Source: an uncultured Pseudomonadota bacterium | GTDB taxonomy: Bacteria > Pseudomonadota > Alphaproteobacteria > Rs-D84 | Length of the DNA: 36,211 nt | Direction of reading: 5' to 3' | Assembly: GCA_949296475.1 (NCBI GenBank) | Contig: CASFOK010000016.1 | Location: forward strand, 1 to 36,211 | Part shown: positions 26,319-34,272 of the stretch, one piece after another | Layout: the number at the start of each line of letters is the position of its first letter | Position numbering within the stretch: the stretch's first letter is position 1 | Notes under the pieces: model-generated | Told to the model about the DNA's origin: nothing | The model's database searches: none | What the model saw: only the letters and a program-made list of their open reading frames with translations | Made by a program: the position numbers and the translations under genes

Positions 26319-26618
26319 TTAACCTTTGATTTCCGTTATCTTCAAAACAGTTATATACTGGCGATGTCCGCGCGTACGACGATAATTCTGACGACGCTTT
26401 TTCTTGAAAACCAAAACTTTGTCAGTACGTTTCTGTTCTAAAACCTCTGCAACAACCTTGGCACCGTCAACGAAAGGCGTACCAACTTTGTCACCAACCA
26501 TTAAAACCTGGTCAAATTCAACTTTACCGTCGGCATTCAGTTTTTCAACCTTTACAATATCCCCCGCCTGAACGCGATATTGTTTGCCCCCGGTTTGAAA
26601 GATTGCAAAATTGCTCAT
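26319..26618 (-). CDS. rplU: 50S ribosomal protein L21
   Basis: 99 residues from the ATG at 26618 ([16 protein letters not shown]), matching the typical L21 start and length. [16 protein letters not shown] and the C-terminal [15 protein letters not shown] motif are present. The ribosome binding site is a weak GAGAAAG. A strong promoter lies 53-80 nt upstream. Confidence 0.97.
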   Translation of the reverse strand: MSNFAIFQTGGKQYRVQAGDIVKVEKLNADGKVEFDQVLMVGDKVGTPFVDGAKVVAEVLEQKRTDKVLVFKKKRRQNYRRTRGHRQYITVLKITEIKG

Positions 26619-26670
26619 TTTCTTTCTCTTTGCTAATGTTCTTGTTCTATTTTGTTCAAAAGTTTCTACA

Positions 26671-26698
26671 AAAATAACATTTTTTAGCAAAAAGTCAA
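26671..26698 (-). promoter_or_regulatory. Promoter of rplU-rpmA
   Basis: Minus strand: TTGACT (26698-26693), 16 nt spacer, TATTTT (26676-26671), leaving a leader of about 46 nt. Confidence 0.7.
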
Positions 26699-26738
26699 GC
26701 AATTTGCACAAAAATTTCTACATAACATAATAACGACA

Positions 26739-26765
26739 ACAAAAAACCGCCCAGGCGGGCGGTTT
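26739..26765 (-). terminator. Terminator of Cys-rich copy 2
   Basis: Minus strand: ACCGCCC, 4-nt loop, GGGCGGT, then six Ts. It separates the Cys-rich gene from the rplU promoter. Confidence 0.9.
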
Positions 26766-26782
26766 AATATTTTTCCGATAGT

Positions 26783-28987
26783 TTAATTACCAGAATCTGC
26801 ACGTTTCCAAGTACGTATCGCTTCTACACCATTATTCAACAAGCACTGTTCACGTAACGCCGCAGAATTACAATTCTCTGCATCGGTGTCTAAACATAAT
26901 GGCGTTTCAGTATCAACCGTACCGGCACCGTTTACACCGTTCAAGATTTCGTTCAGTGTAACAATGTTACGGCAAGTATTTTGTGTGTAATCCTGACTGT
27001 TATTGCACTTTGAATTATCTTGTTTATCAATAACAGCACGGAACTGCGACGTAGACGGATTACATATCATCGTTTCATAACAATGCGGTACATTCGCAAT
27101 CTGTGCACAATACGTCTTGATACGTGCATCAGGCCAGTTTGTATTCGTTGACGCCTGCGTTTCATAACAATCAAAGATTTCACTTAGGCATTCATTAAAG
27201 TTCGTACCAGCCGCAATCGCGTCGTTTAATGTAGTCTCTCTTTCTTCTTGGGCGAACTCTAACCGCTTTTGCTGCAGTGCCTGCTGGGCGGCAACTTTCT
27301 GATATCCGATATTTTGTGCGGTTGTGCGCAATTGTTCGCCATATGCATCACAATCGGCGTTTGCATCCAAAGCATATTTCTGCATAATGCTACGACGTGC
27401 ATCTGCAACAGGCCCACGCAAATTAGAATACGGGTCCCCAGATGCTGTGGTATAACCAAAGCACGTTGCAGAGTTAGATGCAGTATAGCCTGTATTTGGT
27501 TCTATAAAATCTAACTCGTAACTGCCGGTATTAGAAACAGATATATAACTGTTATAATTATACGGGCATTGCGACGCACCATTACCGCACTTACGTCCAT
27601 TTGATGGTGGCGTTCCGCATGCTTCGTATATACCATTAAAGCAAGAATCTAATACACGGTTACATACATTATTATGTGCATATTCAAACAGTTCATAACC
27701 CCACGTTTCCGCCAAAGAATCTTTTATATTTTCACTGTCTGAAAACGCCCCGTCTATACCCGCCAGATTACCAACAACATTTGATAAGTTATTAAACGCA
27801 CTGGTTAAACTGTTCGTATCATCAGATATAATTGTCAATGTTGCTTCTTTTGCATCTGCCCAAGATTGTAACGACGCCAATATATCACTGCCGGAACCAT
27901 CCAAGGAAGATATATCAAACCCAAAACTGTTACCGCTTTCTTTACAATAAGAAGGCGGCGTGTTGTTACTGCAAGTACCATCAAATATAGCATGTTGTTC
28001 ACACCAATCATCAAAAACATCTTCTGATGCGGTACCGTTCTGACTTGCCTCTTGCCAAGACACACAGTTCATAACCTTTTCAGCATCTGTCAATTGGAAC
28101 GCTTCACTTACGTCTTTGCCCTTGGTGGCAATTAATAACGCCAATTCACCAGAAACCTTTATCAATTCCTCGTTTGCAGTTTCCAGCGCTGATTCAGCCT
28201 CTGCAAATGCTTTAACGCGCCCTGCGCAAGCACATCTTCTTTGTGCTGCATTACGTGCGGTACAAATTTCATCCATACATGCATAGTAAGATTCTAAGCA
28301 ATTATTATAAGCCTCTGCCGAGATTAAACCAGTGGTAGAATCTATGATATTAGAATAATTACCTGTATATAACTTGTTTGATAAATATGTATAAGTATTA
28401 GAATTTACAGCGGCCTTGCTGCCACGAATTGCGCTGCCCTGTAAAGATACACGCGAAGGCGTTGTTGTTGTACGCGAACTAACGGTACGTGCATTATTTG
28501 TTGCGACACGTGACACAACGTTTGACGCGGTACGCGATACCACATTGCGTCCAGACGGTGTGCTTATCACTGTTCCAGTGCCAGTATTTGTCGCGACGCG
28601 TGACGTTGCGTTATTGCTTGTCGGTCTGGCAGAAACTGTATTTGTGGTTGTTGTGCGCGACGTAACCGGCGTTGTTGCTGTACGTGCAACAGTCCCGCGC
28701 GAAGAGACACTGCGCGAAGAAGTCGTGGCACTGGTACTGGTATTCCCACGCGATACCGTATTCGTAGAACTTTCACGCGATGTAACCGGTCGCGAAGACC
28801 TTGAACTTGTGTTACCTGCCCGCGTTGCCTGCGGACCAGAAACAACATTTTGCGCAGTCGGTGCAATCGGATCAGCAAACACAGCCCGCATAGATAAAAA
28901 AGTAGAACAAACAAAAAAAGCACCAGCCAGTAATAATACTGTTCCCATCGCATCTTTGCAGTAATCTGCTATTTCACGACTTTTCAT
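26783..28987 (-). CDS. Large Cys-rich secreted protein, copy 2
   Basis: 734 residues from the ATG at 28987, which has a CAGGAGAG site 8 nt upstream. The signal segment (GTVLLLAGAFFVCSTF) ends near AVFADP. Residues 40-185 are a Ser/Thr/Arg-rich region made of degenerate units around VSR/TSR spaced 8-12 residues apart. The Cys-rich part opens with CLESYYACMDEIC (CMDEIC at 237-242) and QRRCACAG, as in copy 1, followed by a helical AESALETANEEL stretch that also aligns with copy 1 (VEDAVKDANTQL). Later Cys-rich segments are more divergent and there is no EGF-like tail. Unknown function; probably surface or periplasmic. It sits on the other side of rplU-rpmA from copy 1. Confidence 0.65.
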   Translation of the reverse strand: MKSREIADYCKDAMGTVLLLAGAFFVCSTFLSMRAVFADPIAPTAQNVVSGPQATRAGNTSSRSSRPVTSRESSTNTVSRGNTSTSATTSSRSVSSRGTVARTATTPVTSRTTTTNTVSARPTSNNATSRVATNTGTGTVISTPSGRNVVSRTASNVVSRVATNNARTVSSRTTTTPSRVSLQGSAIRGSKAAVNSNTYTYLSNKLYTGNYSNIIDSTTGLISAEAYNNCLESYYACMDEICTARNAAQRRCACAGRVKAFAEAESALETANEELIKVSGELALLIATKGKDVSEAFQLTDAEKVMNCVSWQEASQNGTASEDVFDDWCEQHAIFDGTCSNNTPPSYCKESGNSFGFDISSLDGSGSDILASLQSWADAKEATLTIISDDTNSLTSAFNNLSNVVGNLAGIDGAFSDSENIKDSLAETWGYELFEYAHNNVCNRVLDSCFNGIYEACGTPPSNGRKCGNGASQCPYNYNSYISVSNTGSYELDFIEPNTGYTASNSATCFGYTTASGDPYSNLRGPVADARRSIMQKYALDANADCDAYGEQLRTTAQNIGYQKVAAQQALQQKRLEFAQEERETTLNDAIAAGTNFNECLSEIFDCYETQASTNTNWPDARIKTYCAQIANVPHCYETMICNPSTSQFRAVIDKQDNSKCNNSQDYTQNTCRNIVTLNEILNGVNGAGTVDTETPLCLDTDAENCNSAALREQCLLNNGVEAIRTWKRADSGN

Positions 28988-29033
28988 AAACACTCTCCTG
29001 TATTTCTGGAAGCCCCAGAAACCCGTTGTTTTA

Positions 29034-29060
29034 TAGTACGACTTCATGCAAGTCATACTA
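29034..29060 (-). promoter_or_regulatory. 5'-UTR hairpin before Cys-rich copy 2
   Basis: Two 11-nt arms, TAGTATGACTT and AAGTCGTACTA on the minus strand, with a 5-nt loop; all eleven positions pair in RNA (one G-U). Given the promoter at 29073-29081, the stem would sit at the 5' end of the mRNA. It may stabilise the transcript or be an operator. Confidence 0.5.
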
Positions 29061-29072
29061 TTATTTTGTATA

Positions 29073-29081
29073 ATTATAACA
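29073..29081 (-). promoter_or_regulatory. Extended -10 promoter of Cys-rich copy 2
   Basis: TGTTATAAT on the minus strand. Predicted start near 29066, giving a leader of about 78 nt that begins with the hairpin and contains the CAGGAGAG site. Confidence 0.45.
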
Positions 29082-29141
29082 TTTTTGTTGCGTTCTGTAA
29101 ATACGGAATTTTTTATTATTTCTTATTTAATCATGTTAGTG

Positions 29142-29147
29142 TATAAT
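29142..29147 (+). promoter_or_regulatory. -10 box of the PagL-like gene (leaderless)
   Basis: TATAAT ending 9 nt before the ATG at 29157; TG lies directly before it but without the usual one-base gap. No Shine-Dalgarno sequence. Confidence 0.4.
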
Positions 29148-29156
29148 ATCGTCGTT

Positions 29157-29711
29157 ATGAAAAAACTATTTATATTTTTTATCGTTTTATTGTCCGCGCC
29201 TGCATTCGCAGACCCGAACCCGATGTTTGGTACAGACACAAGAAATTCTGTAAACTTATATATCGGTCAAGGTACCGGCAGCGGGTCTTTATTCAAATTG
29301 GTTGACCCGTTTTTATGGGAATTTGAGCCGATAACCGTATTAATGGCGCAATACAGCCAACCAATGGAAATTTTCAGACTGCCGTCCAGAATAAATTTAG
29401 ACTTTGTACAAAATTTTGGTTATAACAGCAAGCACGGCTTGTCTTTTATGGCAATCGGAATTTCTTGGGACATCGCGATTGTAAATTGGAAAGGTTTTTA
29501 CATAGGGCTTGGTATAGGACCTTATATGCGGGATTCTCGCGATGACTACGTTAACAGCCGTCTTGTATTCGGCGAAAGGTTTTTTATAGGCAAAAATATT
29601 TCAAATCGTTGGCGCGCCGAATTCTTTACACAGCACTTTTCAAATGGTGACTTTACAGAAATAAATCACGGCTTTAACTATACCGGTCTTGCCGTCAATT
29701 ACAGTTTTTAA
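29157..29711 (+). CDS. PagL-like lipid A deacylase / outer membrane protein
   Basis: 184 residues from the ATG at 29157, which starts a signal peptide (MKKLFIFFIVLLSAPAFA). The mature protein consists of alternating beta strands ending in an aromatic-terminated strand (LAVNYSF), as in small outer-membrane barrels. The segment AEFFTQHFSNGDF near residue 160 has the H-x-S-N pattern of PagL lipid A 3-O-deacylase, whose His and Ser are catalytic, and INHGFNYTGLAV matches the last strands. If correct, it would trim lipid A and modify host recognition. Length agrees with PagL. The family call is by motif only; the catalytic Glu cannot be assigned with certainty. Confidence 0.55.
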   Translation: MKKLFIFFIVLLSAPAFADPNPMFGTDTRNSVNLYIGQGTGSGSLFKLVDPFLWEFEPITVLMAQYSQPMEIFRLPSRINLDFVQNFGYNSKHGLSFMAIGISWDIAIVNWKGFYIGLGIGPYMRDSRDDYVNSRLVFGERFFIGKNISNRWRAEFFTQHFSNGDFTEINHGFNYTGLAVNYSF

Positions 29712-30002
29712 TTAACGACAGCGCGATTTAATATCAGACAAAATCTTATGCAACATGTCTACACCTGCAAATTGTTTTATTGCGGGGGCAAAATCTTGTA
29801 TATCCGTTTCTTTTATAGCCGGTCTATTAGAACAAACGCATATTTTCTTTATTTTTTTCTTATCACCACACATACAAAAACCTAAATCATCGTTGCAACA
29901 ACAACCACTTTTACTTAGCGGACAATTGCATGTATTAACGAACTCATATTTTTTGCTGTTACGAAATCGTTGTATTAACAAAGCAGATTTTTTATGGTTC
30001 AT
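29712..30002 (-). CDS. Small Cys-rich cytoplasmic protein
   Basis: 96 residues from the ATG at 30002, which has a TAGGAGT site 6 nt upstream. A longer in-frame start would run into the terminator of ppdK. Nine Cys lie within about 40 residues (CNC, CCC, CMC, CVC with surrounding Lys and Asp), with one more near the end; no signal peptide. The spacing of paired Cys suggests metal binding (zinc or iron-sulphur), but I do not recognise the family. It has its own strong promoter and ends exactly next to the convergent PagL-like gene. Confidence 0.6.
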   Translation of the reverse strand: MNHKKSALLIQRFRNSKKYEFVNTCNCPLSKSGCCCNDDLGFCMCGDKKKIKKICVCSNRPAIKETDIQDFAPAIKQFAGVDMLHKILSDIKSRCR

Positions 30003-30031
30003 GATTTTACTCCTATGCAAAAAACGCAAAA

Positions 30032-30059
30032 ATAATACATCTTTTTTATCGCAAGTCAA
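30032..30059 (-). promoter_or_regulatory. Promoter of the small Cys-rich gene
   Basis: Minus strand: TTGACT (30059-30054), 16 nt spacer, TATTAT (30037-30032). One of the best promoters in the window; leader about 23 nt. Confidence 0.7.
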
Positions 30060-30063
30060 TATA

Positions 30064-30092
30064 AAACCCGCTTTTATACAAGCGGGTTTATT
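30064..30092 (-). terminator. Terminator of ppdK
   Basis: AAACCCGCTT and AAGCGGGTTT arms (10 bp) with a 6-nt loop, starting about 18 nt after the ppdK stop. The T-run is short and interrupted. Confidence 0.75.
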
Positions 30093-30109
30093 CTTTCCGT
30101 TATCCAAGA

Positions 30110-32770
30110 TTATTTCTTTCTTGGGAATTTAACTGCTGCTTGCGCCGCCGCCAAACGTGCGATTGGCACACGGAAAGGACTGCATGAAACTGAATCAAAA
30201 TCTGTCTTGTGAAAGAACTCTATTGATTCTGGGTCACCGCCGTGTTCACCGCATACGCCCAAGTGAATGTTTTCACCCTTGGTCTTGCGCGCTTTTTGGA
30301 CAGCATCTTTAATCAAAATGCCAACGCCTTCTTGGTCAACCGACGCAAACGGGTCTGCAACATATACGCCACGTGCGCGGTATTCATCCAAGATTTTACC
30401 TGTATCATCACGTGACATACCCAATGTCGTCTGAGTCAAATCGTTAGTACCAAATTCAAAGAATTTGCAACTTTCAGCGATTTCATCAGCCAAAACGGCG
30501 GCGCGTGGCAATTCAATCATTGAACCAACAGTATATTCAATGCTGTCACCGGTTTCTGCAAATAACGAACTTGCAGTTGCGTCAATAACCGCTTTAACGA
30601 TATCAACCTCTTTCTTGGATCCTACCAATGGAACCTCTATTTCTGGGAATACGCGAACACCTGCGTTCTTGCATTCCAAGGCAGCAGACAATATTGCCCG
30701 CGTCTGCATTTCACAGATTTCAGGATATGTAATTGCCAATCTACAACCACGATGTCCCAACATCGGATTCAATTCACGCAAAGCCTCGGCACGAGTTTTC
30801 ACAAAATCAACGGATTTCCCGATATGCTGTGCTAATTCTTTGATATCTTCTTCTGTATGTGGCAAGAATTCATGAAGCGGTGGGTCAATTAAACGAATTG
30901 TAACCGGCAGACCGTCCATAATCTTGAACAATTCTACGAAGTCGGCTTTCTGATAAGGCAATAATTTCGCCAATGCTGCACGTCTACCTTCAACGTCATC
31001 GGCCAAAATCATTTCTCTCATATCTTGTATACGATTTGGGTCAAAGAACATATGTTCTGTACGTGCCAAGCCGATACCTTCTGCACCAAAGTCACGTGCT
31101 TGTTTTGCGTCTTTTGGCGTTTCGGCGTTTGCTTTAACTTTCAAGACCTTGATTTCATCAACCCATTTCATCAACGTACCAAAGTTACCCGTCAATTCAA
31201 CAGATACGGTTGGAACTTGACCTTCAATGATTTGTCCCTTGGCACCGTCAATAGAAACCCAATCGCCTTCTTTGATTGTAACGCCGCTGGTCGTTTTCAT
31301 TGTCTTGGTTTCATAATCAATCTTGATATCAGGTGAGCCAGATACACAAGGCGTTCCCATACCACGCGCAACAACGGCTGCATGAGACGTCATACCACCG
31401 CGCGCCGTAATAACACCCTGTGCCGCGTTCATACCCGCAATATCTTCCGGGGACGTTTCAACGCGGATAAGCATGACTTTTTTGCCTTCCTTTGCCCACT
31501 TTTCTGCGTCTTCTGCATTAAATACAGCCTGACCAACCGCAGCACCTGGTGATGCAGGCAAACCTGTCGCAATAACTTTCTTTTCTGCCTTTGGGTCTAA
31601 CATAGGATGCAATAAATGGTCTAATTGGTCTGCACCAACGCGAAGAATTGCTTCTTCTTTTGTCAGCAAACCTTCTTCTACCATTTCAACAGCCATGCGA
31701 ACAGCCGCTGCCGCAGTACGTTTACCGTTACGGCACTGCAACATCCACAATTTACCGTGTTCAATTGTGAACTCCATATCCTGCATGTCTTTGTAGTGCT
31801 TTTCCAGTTTTTCACGAACATCACACAATTCTTTATAAACTTCTGGCATTGCTTCTTCCAAAGACAGGCGACCAGAACCGTCTTTGCTCATCGGCTGTGG
31901 CGTACGAATACCTGCAACAACGTCTTCACCTTGGGCGTTAATCAAGTATTCACCATAGTATTTATTTTCACCAGTTGCAGGGTCACGGCTGAAGCAAACC
32001 CCAGTTGCAGAATCATCACCAGAATTACCGAATACCATCGCCTGAACGTTTACTGCAGTACCCCAATCACCTGGAATATTATTCAATTTACGATATGTAA
32101 TTGCTTTCTTTGACATCCAACTGCCAAACACCGCACCAATACCTAATTTCAACTGTTCCCAAGGGTCTTGTGGGAATACTTTACCAATCTTAACACCAAT
32201 TTCTTTGAATTTTTCTACCAATTCTTTCAAGTCATCAGCGGTTAGTTCTGTATCTACTTTATAGCCCTTGTCTTCCTTCATACGTTCCAAAGTGTGTTCA
32301 AACAAATCAATGTCTGCGCCCAATACAACGTCACTGAACATCATGATAAAGCGACGATAAGAATCATATGCAAAGCGTTCATTACCAGAATGTTTTGCCA
32401 ACGCTTTCACTGTTTCATCGTTCAAGCCAAGATTCAGAACAGTATCCATCATACCTGGCATAGAAACGCGCGCGCCGGAACGAACAGAAACCAATAATGG
32501 GTTTTCCATATCAGCAAACTTCTTGCCCATAATTTTTTCAATATGCGCGACACCTGCACGAACCTGATCCATTAAATCTTCTGGATAGGTTTGATCGTTA
32601 TCATAATAATATTTACAAACGTCTGTTGTAACGGTAAACCCGGCAGGAACAGGCAATCCGACCAAATTCATTTCAGCCAAGTTCGCACCTTTACCGCCCA
32701 GCAGGTTTTTCATATCTGCCTTACCTTCGGCGTTACCGTTACCGAAAGTATATACCCATTTATTACTCAT
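30110..32770 (-). CDS. ppdK: Pyruvate, phosphate dikinase
   Basis: 886 residues from the ATG at 32770, which has an AAGGAGA site. PPDK interconverts pyruvate, ATP and phosphate with phosphoenolpyruvate, AMP and pyrophosphate. N-terminal ATP-grasp domain (GGKGANLAEM near residue 22), the phosphohistidine domain with GGMTSHAAVVARGMG holding the catalytic His, and the C-terminal PEP/pyruvate barrel with GEHGGDP and the FGTNDLTQ segment. Length is standard (about 880). It is typical of bacteria and protists with pyrophosphate-linked glycolysis. The gene stands alone with its own terminator. Confidence 0.97.
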   Translation of the reverse strand: MSNKWVYTFGNGNAEGKADMKNLLGGKGANLAEMNLVGLPVPAGFTVTTDVCKYYYDNDQTYPEDLMDQVRAGVAHIEKIMGKKFADMENPLLVSVRSGARVSMPGMMDTVLNLGLNDETVKALAKHSGNERFAYDSYRRFIMMFSDVVLGADIDLFEHTLERMKEDKGYKVDTELTADDLKELVEKFKEIGVKIGKVFPQDPWEQLKLGIGAVFGSWMSKKAITYRKLNNIPGDWGTAVNVQAMVFGNSGDDSATGVCFSRDPATGENKYYGEYLINAQGEDVVAGIRTPQPMSKDGSGRLSLEEAMPEVYKELCDVREKLEKHYKDMQDMEFTIEHGKLWMLQCRNGKRTAAAAVRMAVEMVEEGLLTKEEAILRVGADQLDHLLHPMLDPKAEKKVIATGLPASPGAAVGQAVFNAEDAEKWAKEGKKVMLIRVETSPEDIAGMNAAQGVITARGGMTSHAAVVARGMGTPCVSGSPDIKIDYETKTMKTTSGVTIKEGDWVSIDGAKGQIIEGQVPTVSVELTGNFGTLMKWVDEIKVLKVKANAETPKDAKQARDFGAEGIGLARTEHMFFDPNRIQDMREMILADDVEGRRAALAKLLPYQKADFVELFKIMDGLPVTIRLIDPPLHEFLPHTEEDIKELAQHIGKSVDFVKTRAEALRELNPMLGHRGCRLAITYPEICEMQTRAILSAALECKNAGVRVFPEIEVPLVGSKKEVDIVKAVIDATASSLFAETGDSIEYTVGSMIELPRAAVLADEIAESCKFFEFGTNDLTQTTLGMSRDDTGKILDEYRARGVYVADPFASVDQEGVGILIKDAVQKARKTKGENIHLGVCGEHGGDPESIEFFHKTDFDSVSCSPFRVPIARLAAAQAAVKFPRKK

Positions 32771-32894
32771 ACGGTTTCTCCTTGTGTTAAAAATGCGTAG
32801 GAATTCTGCGGTAAAACAATAAAAAATGCAAGAAAAAACTATTATTACCATCTAAAATTTGTATATTTATTTATGTCTTACTCGGTGTTTTTTC

Positions 32895-32924
32895 TTGATT
32901 TCATAGTTAATAAAAATTTATAAT
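32895..32924 (+). promoter_or_regulatory. Promoter of the structured RNA
   Basis: TTGATT at 32895-32900, 18 nt spacer, TATAAT at 32919-32924. Start expected near 32931, exactly at the first hairpin. Confidence 0.65.
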
Positions 32925-32930
32925 TTACCT

Positions 32931-33154
32931 GAACCCAATGGGAATTGAGTTCGGGGGCTGTAGCGGCCTTTATCTATTCGGTGCAAAAAGCATCGTTATC
33001 TGATGTTTCGGTGTAATTTTGCACCGTTATTATCCCTGACTGTAATGTCGGGGGGCCGTTGGTGTATACAATACGGTAAAACCGAAAGACCAATGGAATC
33101 ACTAATAGATTGATTCGCTAACTCCCCGACCGTCAATTCTCTGACGGTTTTTTT
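32931..33154 (+). ncRNA. Structured RNA of unknown class, about 220 nt
   Basis: This accounts for most of the 403-nt gene-free stretch 32771-33173. Visible helices: GAAC-c-CAAT/ATTG-a-GTTC (32931-32952, loop GGGA); TCGGGG/CCCCGA (32951-32956 with 33124-33129); AGCGGCC/GGCCGTT (32962-32968 with 33054-33060); a perfect 10-bp CGGTGCAAAA/TTTTGCACCG (32979-32988 with 33017-33026) with an inner CATC/GATG; CCCTGAC/GTCGGGG (33034-33053); CGGT/ACCG (33074-33084) inside TTGGT/ACCAA; GAATC/GATTC (33096-33116); and the terminal terminator. A promoter ends 6 nt before it. It does not show the signature sequences of 6S, tmRNA, RNase P or SRP RNA. It could be a free RNA or a leader controlling the gene at 33174. 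Confidence 0.65.
33129..33154 (+). terminator. Terminator at the end of the structured RNA
   Basis: ACCGTCA and TGACGGT (7 bp, 6-nt loop) followed by seven Ts, ending 19 nt before the start codon of the LamG-like gene. Confidence 0.85.
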
Positions 33155-33173
33155 GACACAAACGGGGACACAA

Positions 33174-34265
33174 ATGAAAAAAATTTTTTTTACTGTTATG
33201 TGTATCTTTTATACAAGATACGCGATATGCATTACATGCGATATACACGAATACATCAATAATGGAACGTGTACAACAATTTCGGTTGGATATTATGGAA
33301 CGAATTGCAACTTGCCAAAAGAATATGCAGAACTTGAATATCTAGAAAGCACGGGCAAACAGTACATAGACACAAAAATAATAATGCAACCAGAATACGA
33401 AATTCGCGCAACGGTTAATCCACTGTCAACACCTTCGGAGGGCTATTTTTATTGGGGTACCATGCCTTACAATATAAACCTAAATGACAAATCATTTACG
33501 TTTTGGCCGGTAATTTCTTCTGGCAAATCTCGCTGGAACAATAAATATATAACTTTTTTTCATCGCTATTTAACACACAATGCACTAAATGAAATAGTTC
33601 AAAATGAAACTGGGATAACCGTAAATGAAACGACGTATAAATATGCAGGTACATATGAAATAACGGAAGTTTATAACGACACATTATGGATTTTTAAAAC
33701 TAACGGACTTGACAGCCAATATAACGAGGGACCTTTTAGGATGCACCATTTCCAAATATTAGATGCTGATTCAGAAATTCTTATAAATCTTATTCCGGCA
33801 CTACGAATATCTGATTGTGCAATTGGAATGTACGACACCGTTTCTAACAAATTCTTTGAAAACCAAGGAACAAGCCCTTTTATAGCAGGCCCCCGTATCA
33901 GTTCTTGCACAACACAAACACAATGCACAAATGCCCCGACAAATTCTTATTATACCGAAAGCGGATTTAATAACGACTGCCCATGGAATTGTAAAGAAGA
34001 CTTTGGACAAACTGTTTATGATACATGTATGCCACTTTGTAAATCAACGGGACATAAAACTTTAAACGCTGGAACAAAAATATCGGTTCCTATGTTTGCA
34101 GAACGAAACACAACACCATCACTGATATTTAAATTCCACGATAACAATATTTGTTATGTTGATTTAACCCCAGGTAATACAACAGATGCAATACACGTTT
34201 TATTCAAAGGAACAGTTTACCATTCAATGAAGAAAGAACCGCATAAATCACTATGTGAAAATTGA
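33174..34265 (+). CDS. Secreted protein with LamG-like domain and Cys-rich tail
   Basis: 363 residues from the ATG at 33174 (CGGGGAC site 4 nt upstream). Signal peptide MKKIFFTVMCIFYTRYAIC, a short Cys segment, then a LamG/concanavalin-like domain recognised by LEYLESTGKQYIDT near residue 47 and by HHFQILDADSEILIN...IGMYDTVSNKFFENQGTSPF near residues 190-235. After it comes a Cys-rich part (SSCTTQTQC, CPWNC, CMPLC). Such domains are common in surface proteins of gut bacteria and phages and bind ligands, often carbohydrates. The gene has no promoter of its own; it lies directly after the structured RNA and its terminator, and its ribosome binding site can pair with the RNA's 3' arm. Confidence 0.65.
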   Translation: MKKIFFTVMCIFYTRYAICITCDIHEYINNGTCTTISVGYYGTNCNLPKEYAELEYLESTGKQYIDTKIIMQPEYEIRATVNPLSTPSEGYFYWGTMPYNINLNDKSFTFWPVISSGKSRWNNKYITFFHRYLTHNALNEIVQNETGITVNETTYKYAGTYEITEVYNDTLWIFKTNGLDSQYNEGPFRMHHFQILDADSEILINLIPALRISDCAIGMYDTVSNKFFENQGTSPFIAGPRISSCTTQTQCTNAPTNSYYTESGFNNDCPWNCKEDFGQTVYDTCMPLCKSTGHKTLNAGTKISVPMFAERNTTPSLIFKFHDNNICYVDLTPGNTTDAIHVLFKGTVYHSMKKEPHKSLCEN

Positions 34266-34272
34266 TAAAATA

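Noticed and set aside
28416-28964. Plus-strand open frame of 182 codons opposite Cys-rich copy 2
   Set aside because: It is a shadow of the repetitive Arg/Thr codons of the minus-strand gene and has no ribosome binding site or recognisable protein.
30003-30107. Longer N-terminus for the small Cys-rich protein
   Set aside because: The extension would cover its own promoter and the ppdK terminator; the ATG at 30002 has a clear ribosome binding site.
32931-33154. Structured RNA as 6S, tmRNA, RNase P or SRP RNA
   Set aside because: No long rod with a central bubble (6S), no tRNA-like TUCRA arm or tag frame (tmRNA), no GAGGAAAGUC (RNase P) and no GGAAGnAGCC (SRP). A cobalamin-type riboswitch was also considered but its conserved boxes are absent.
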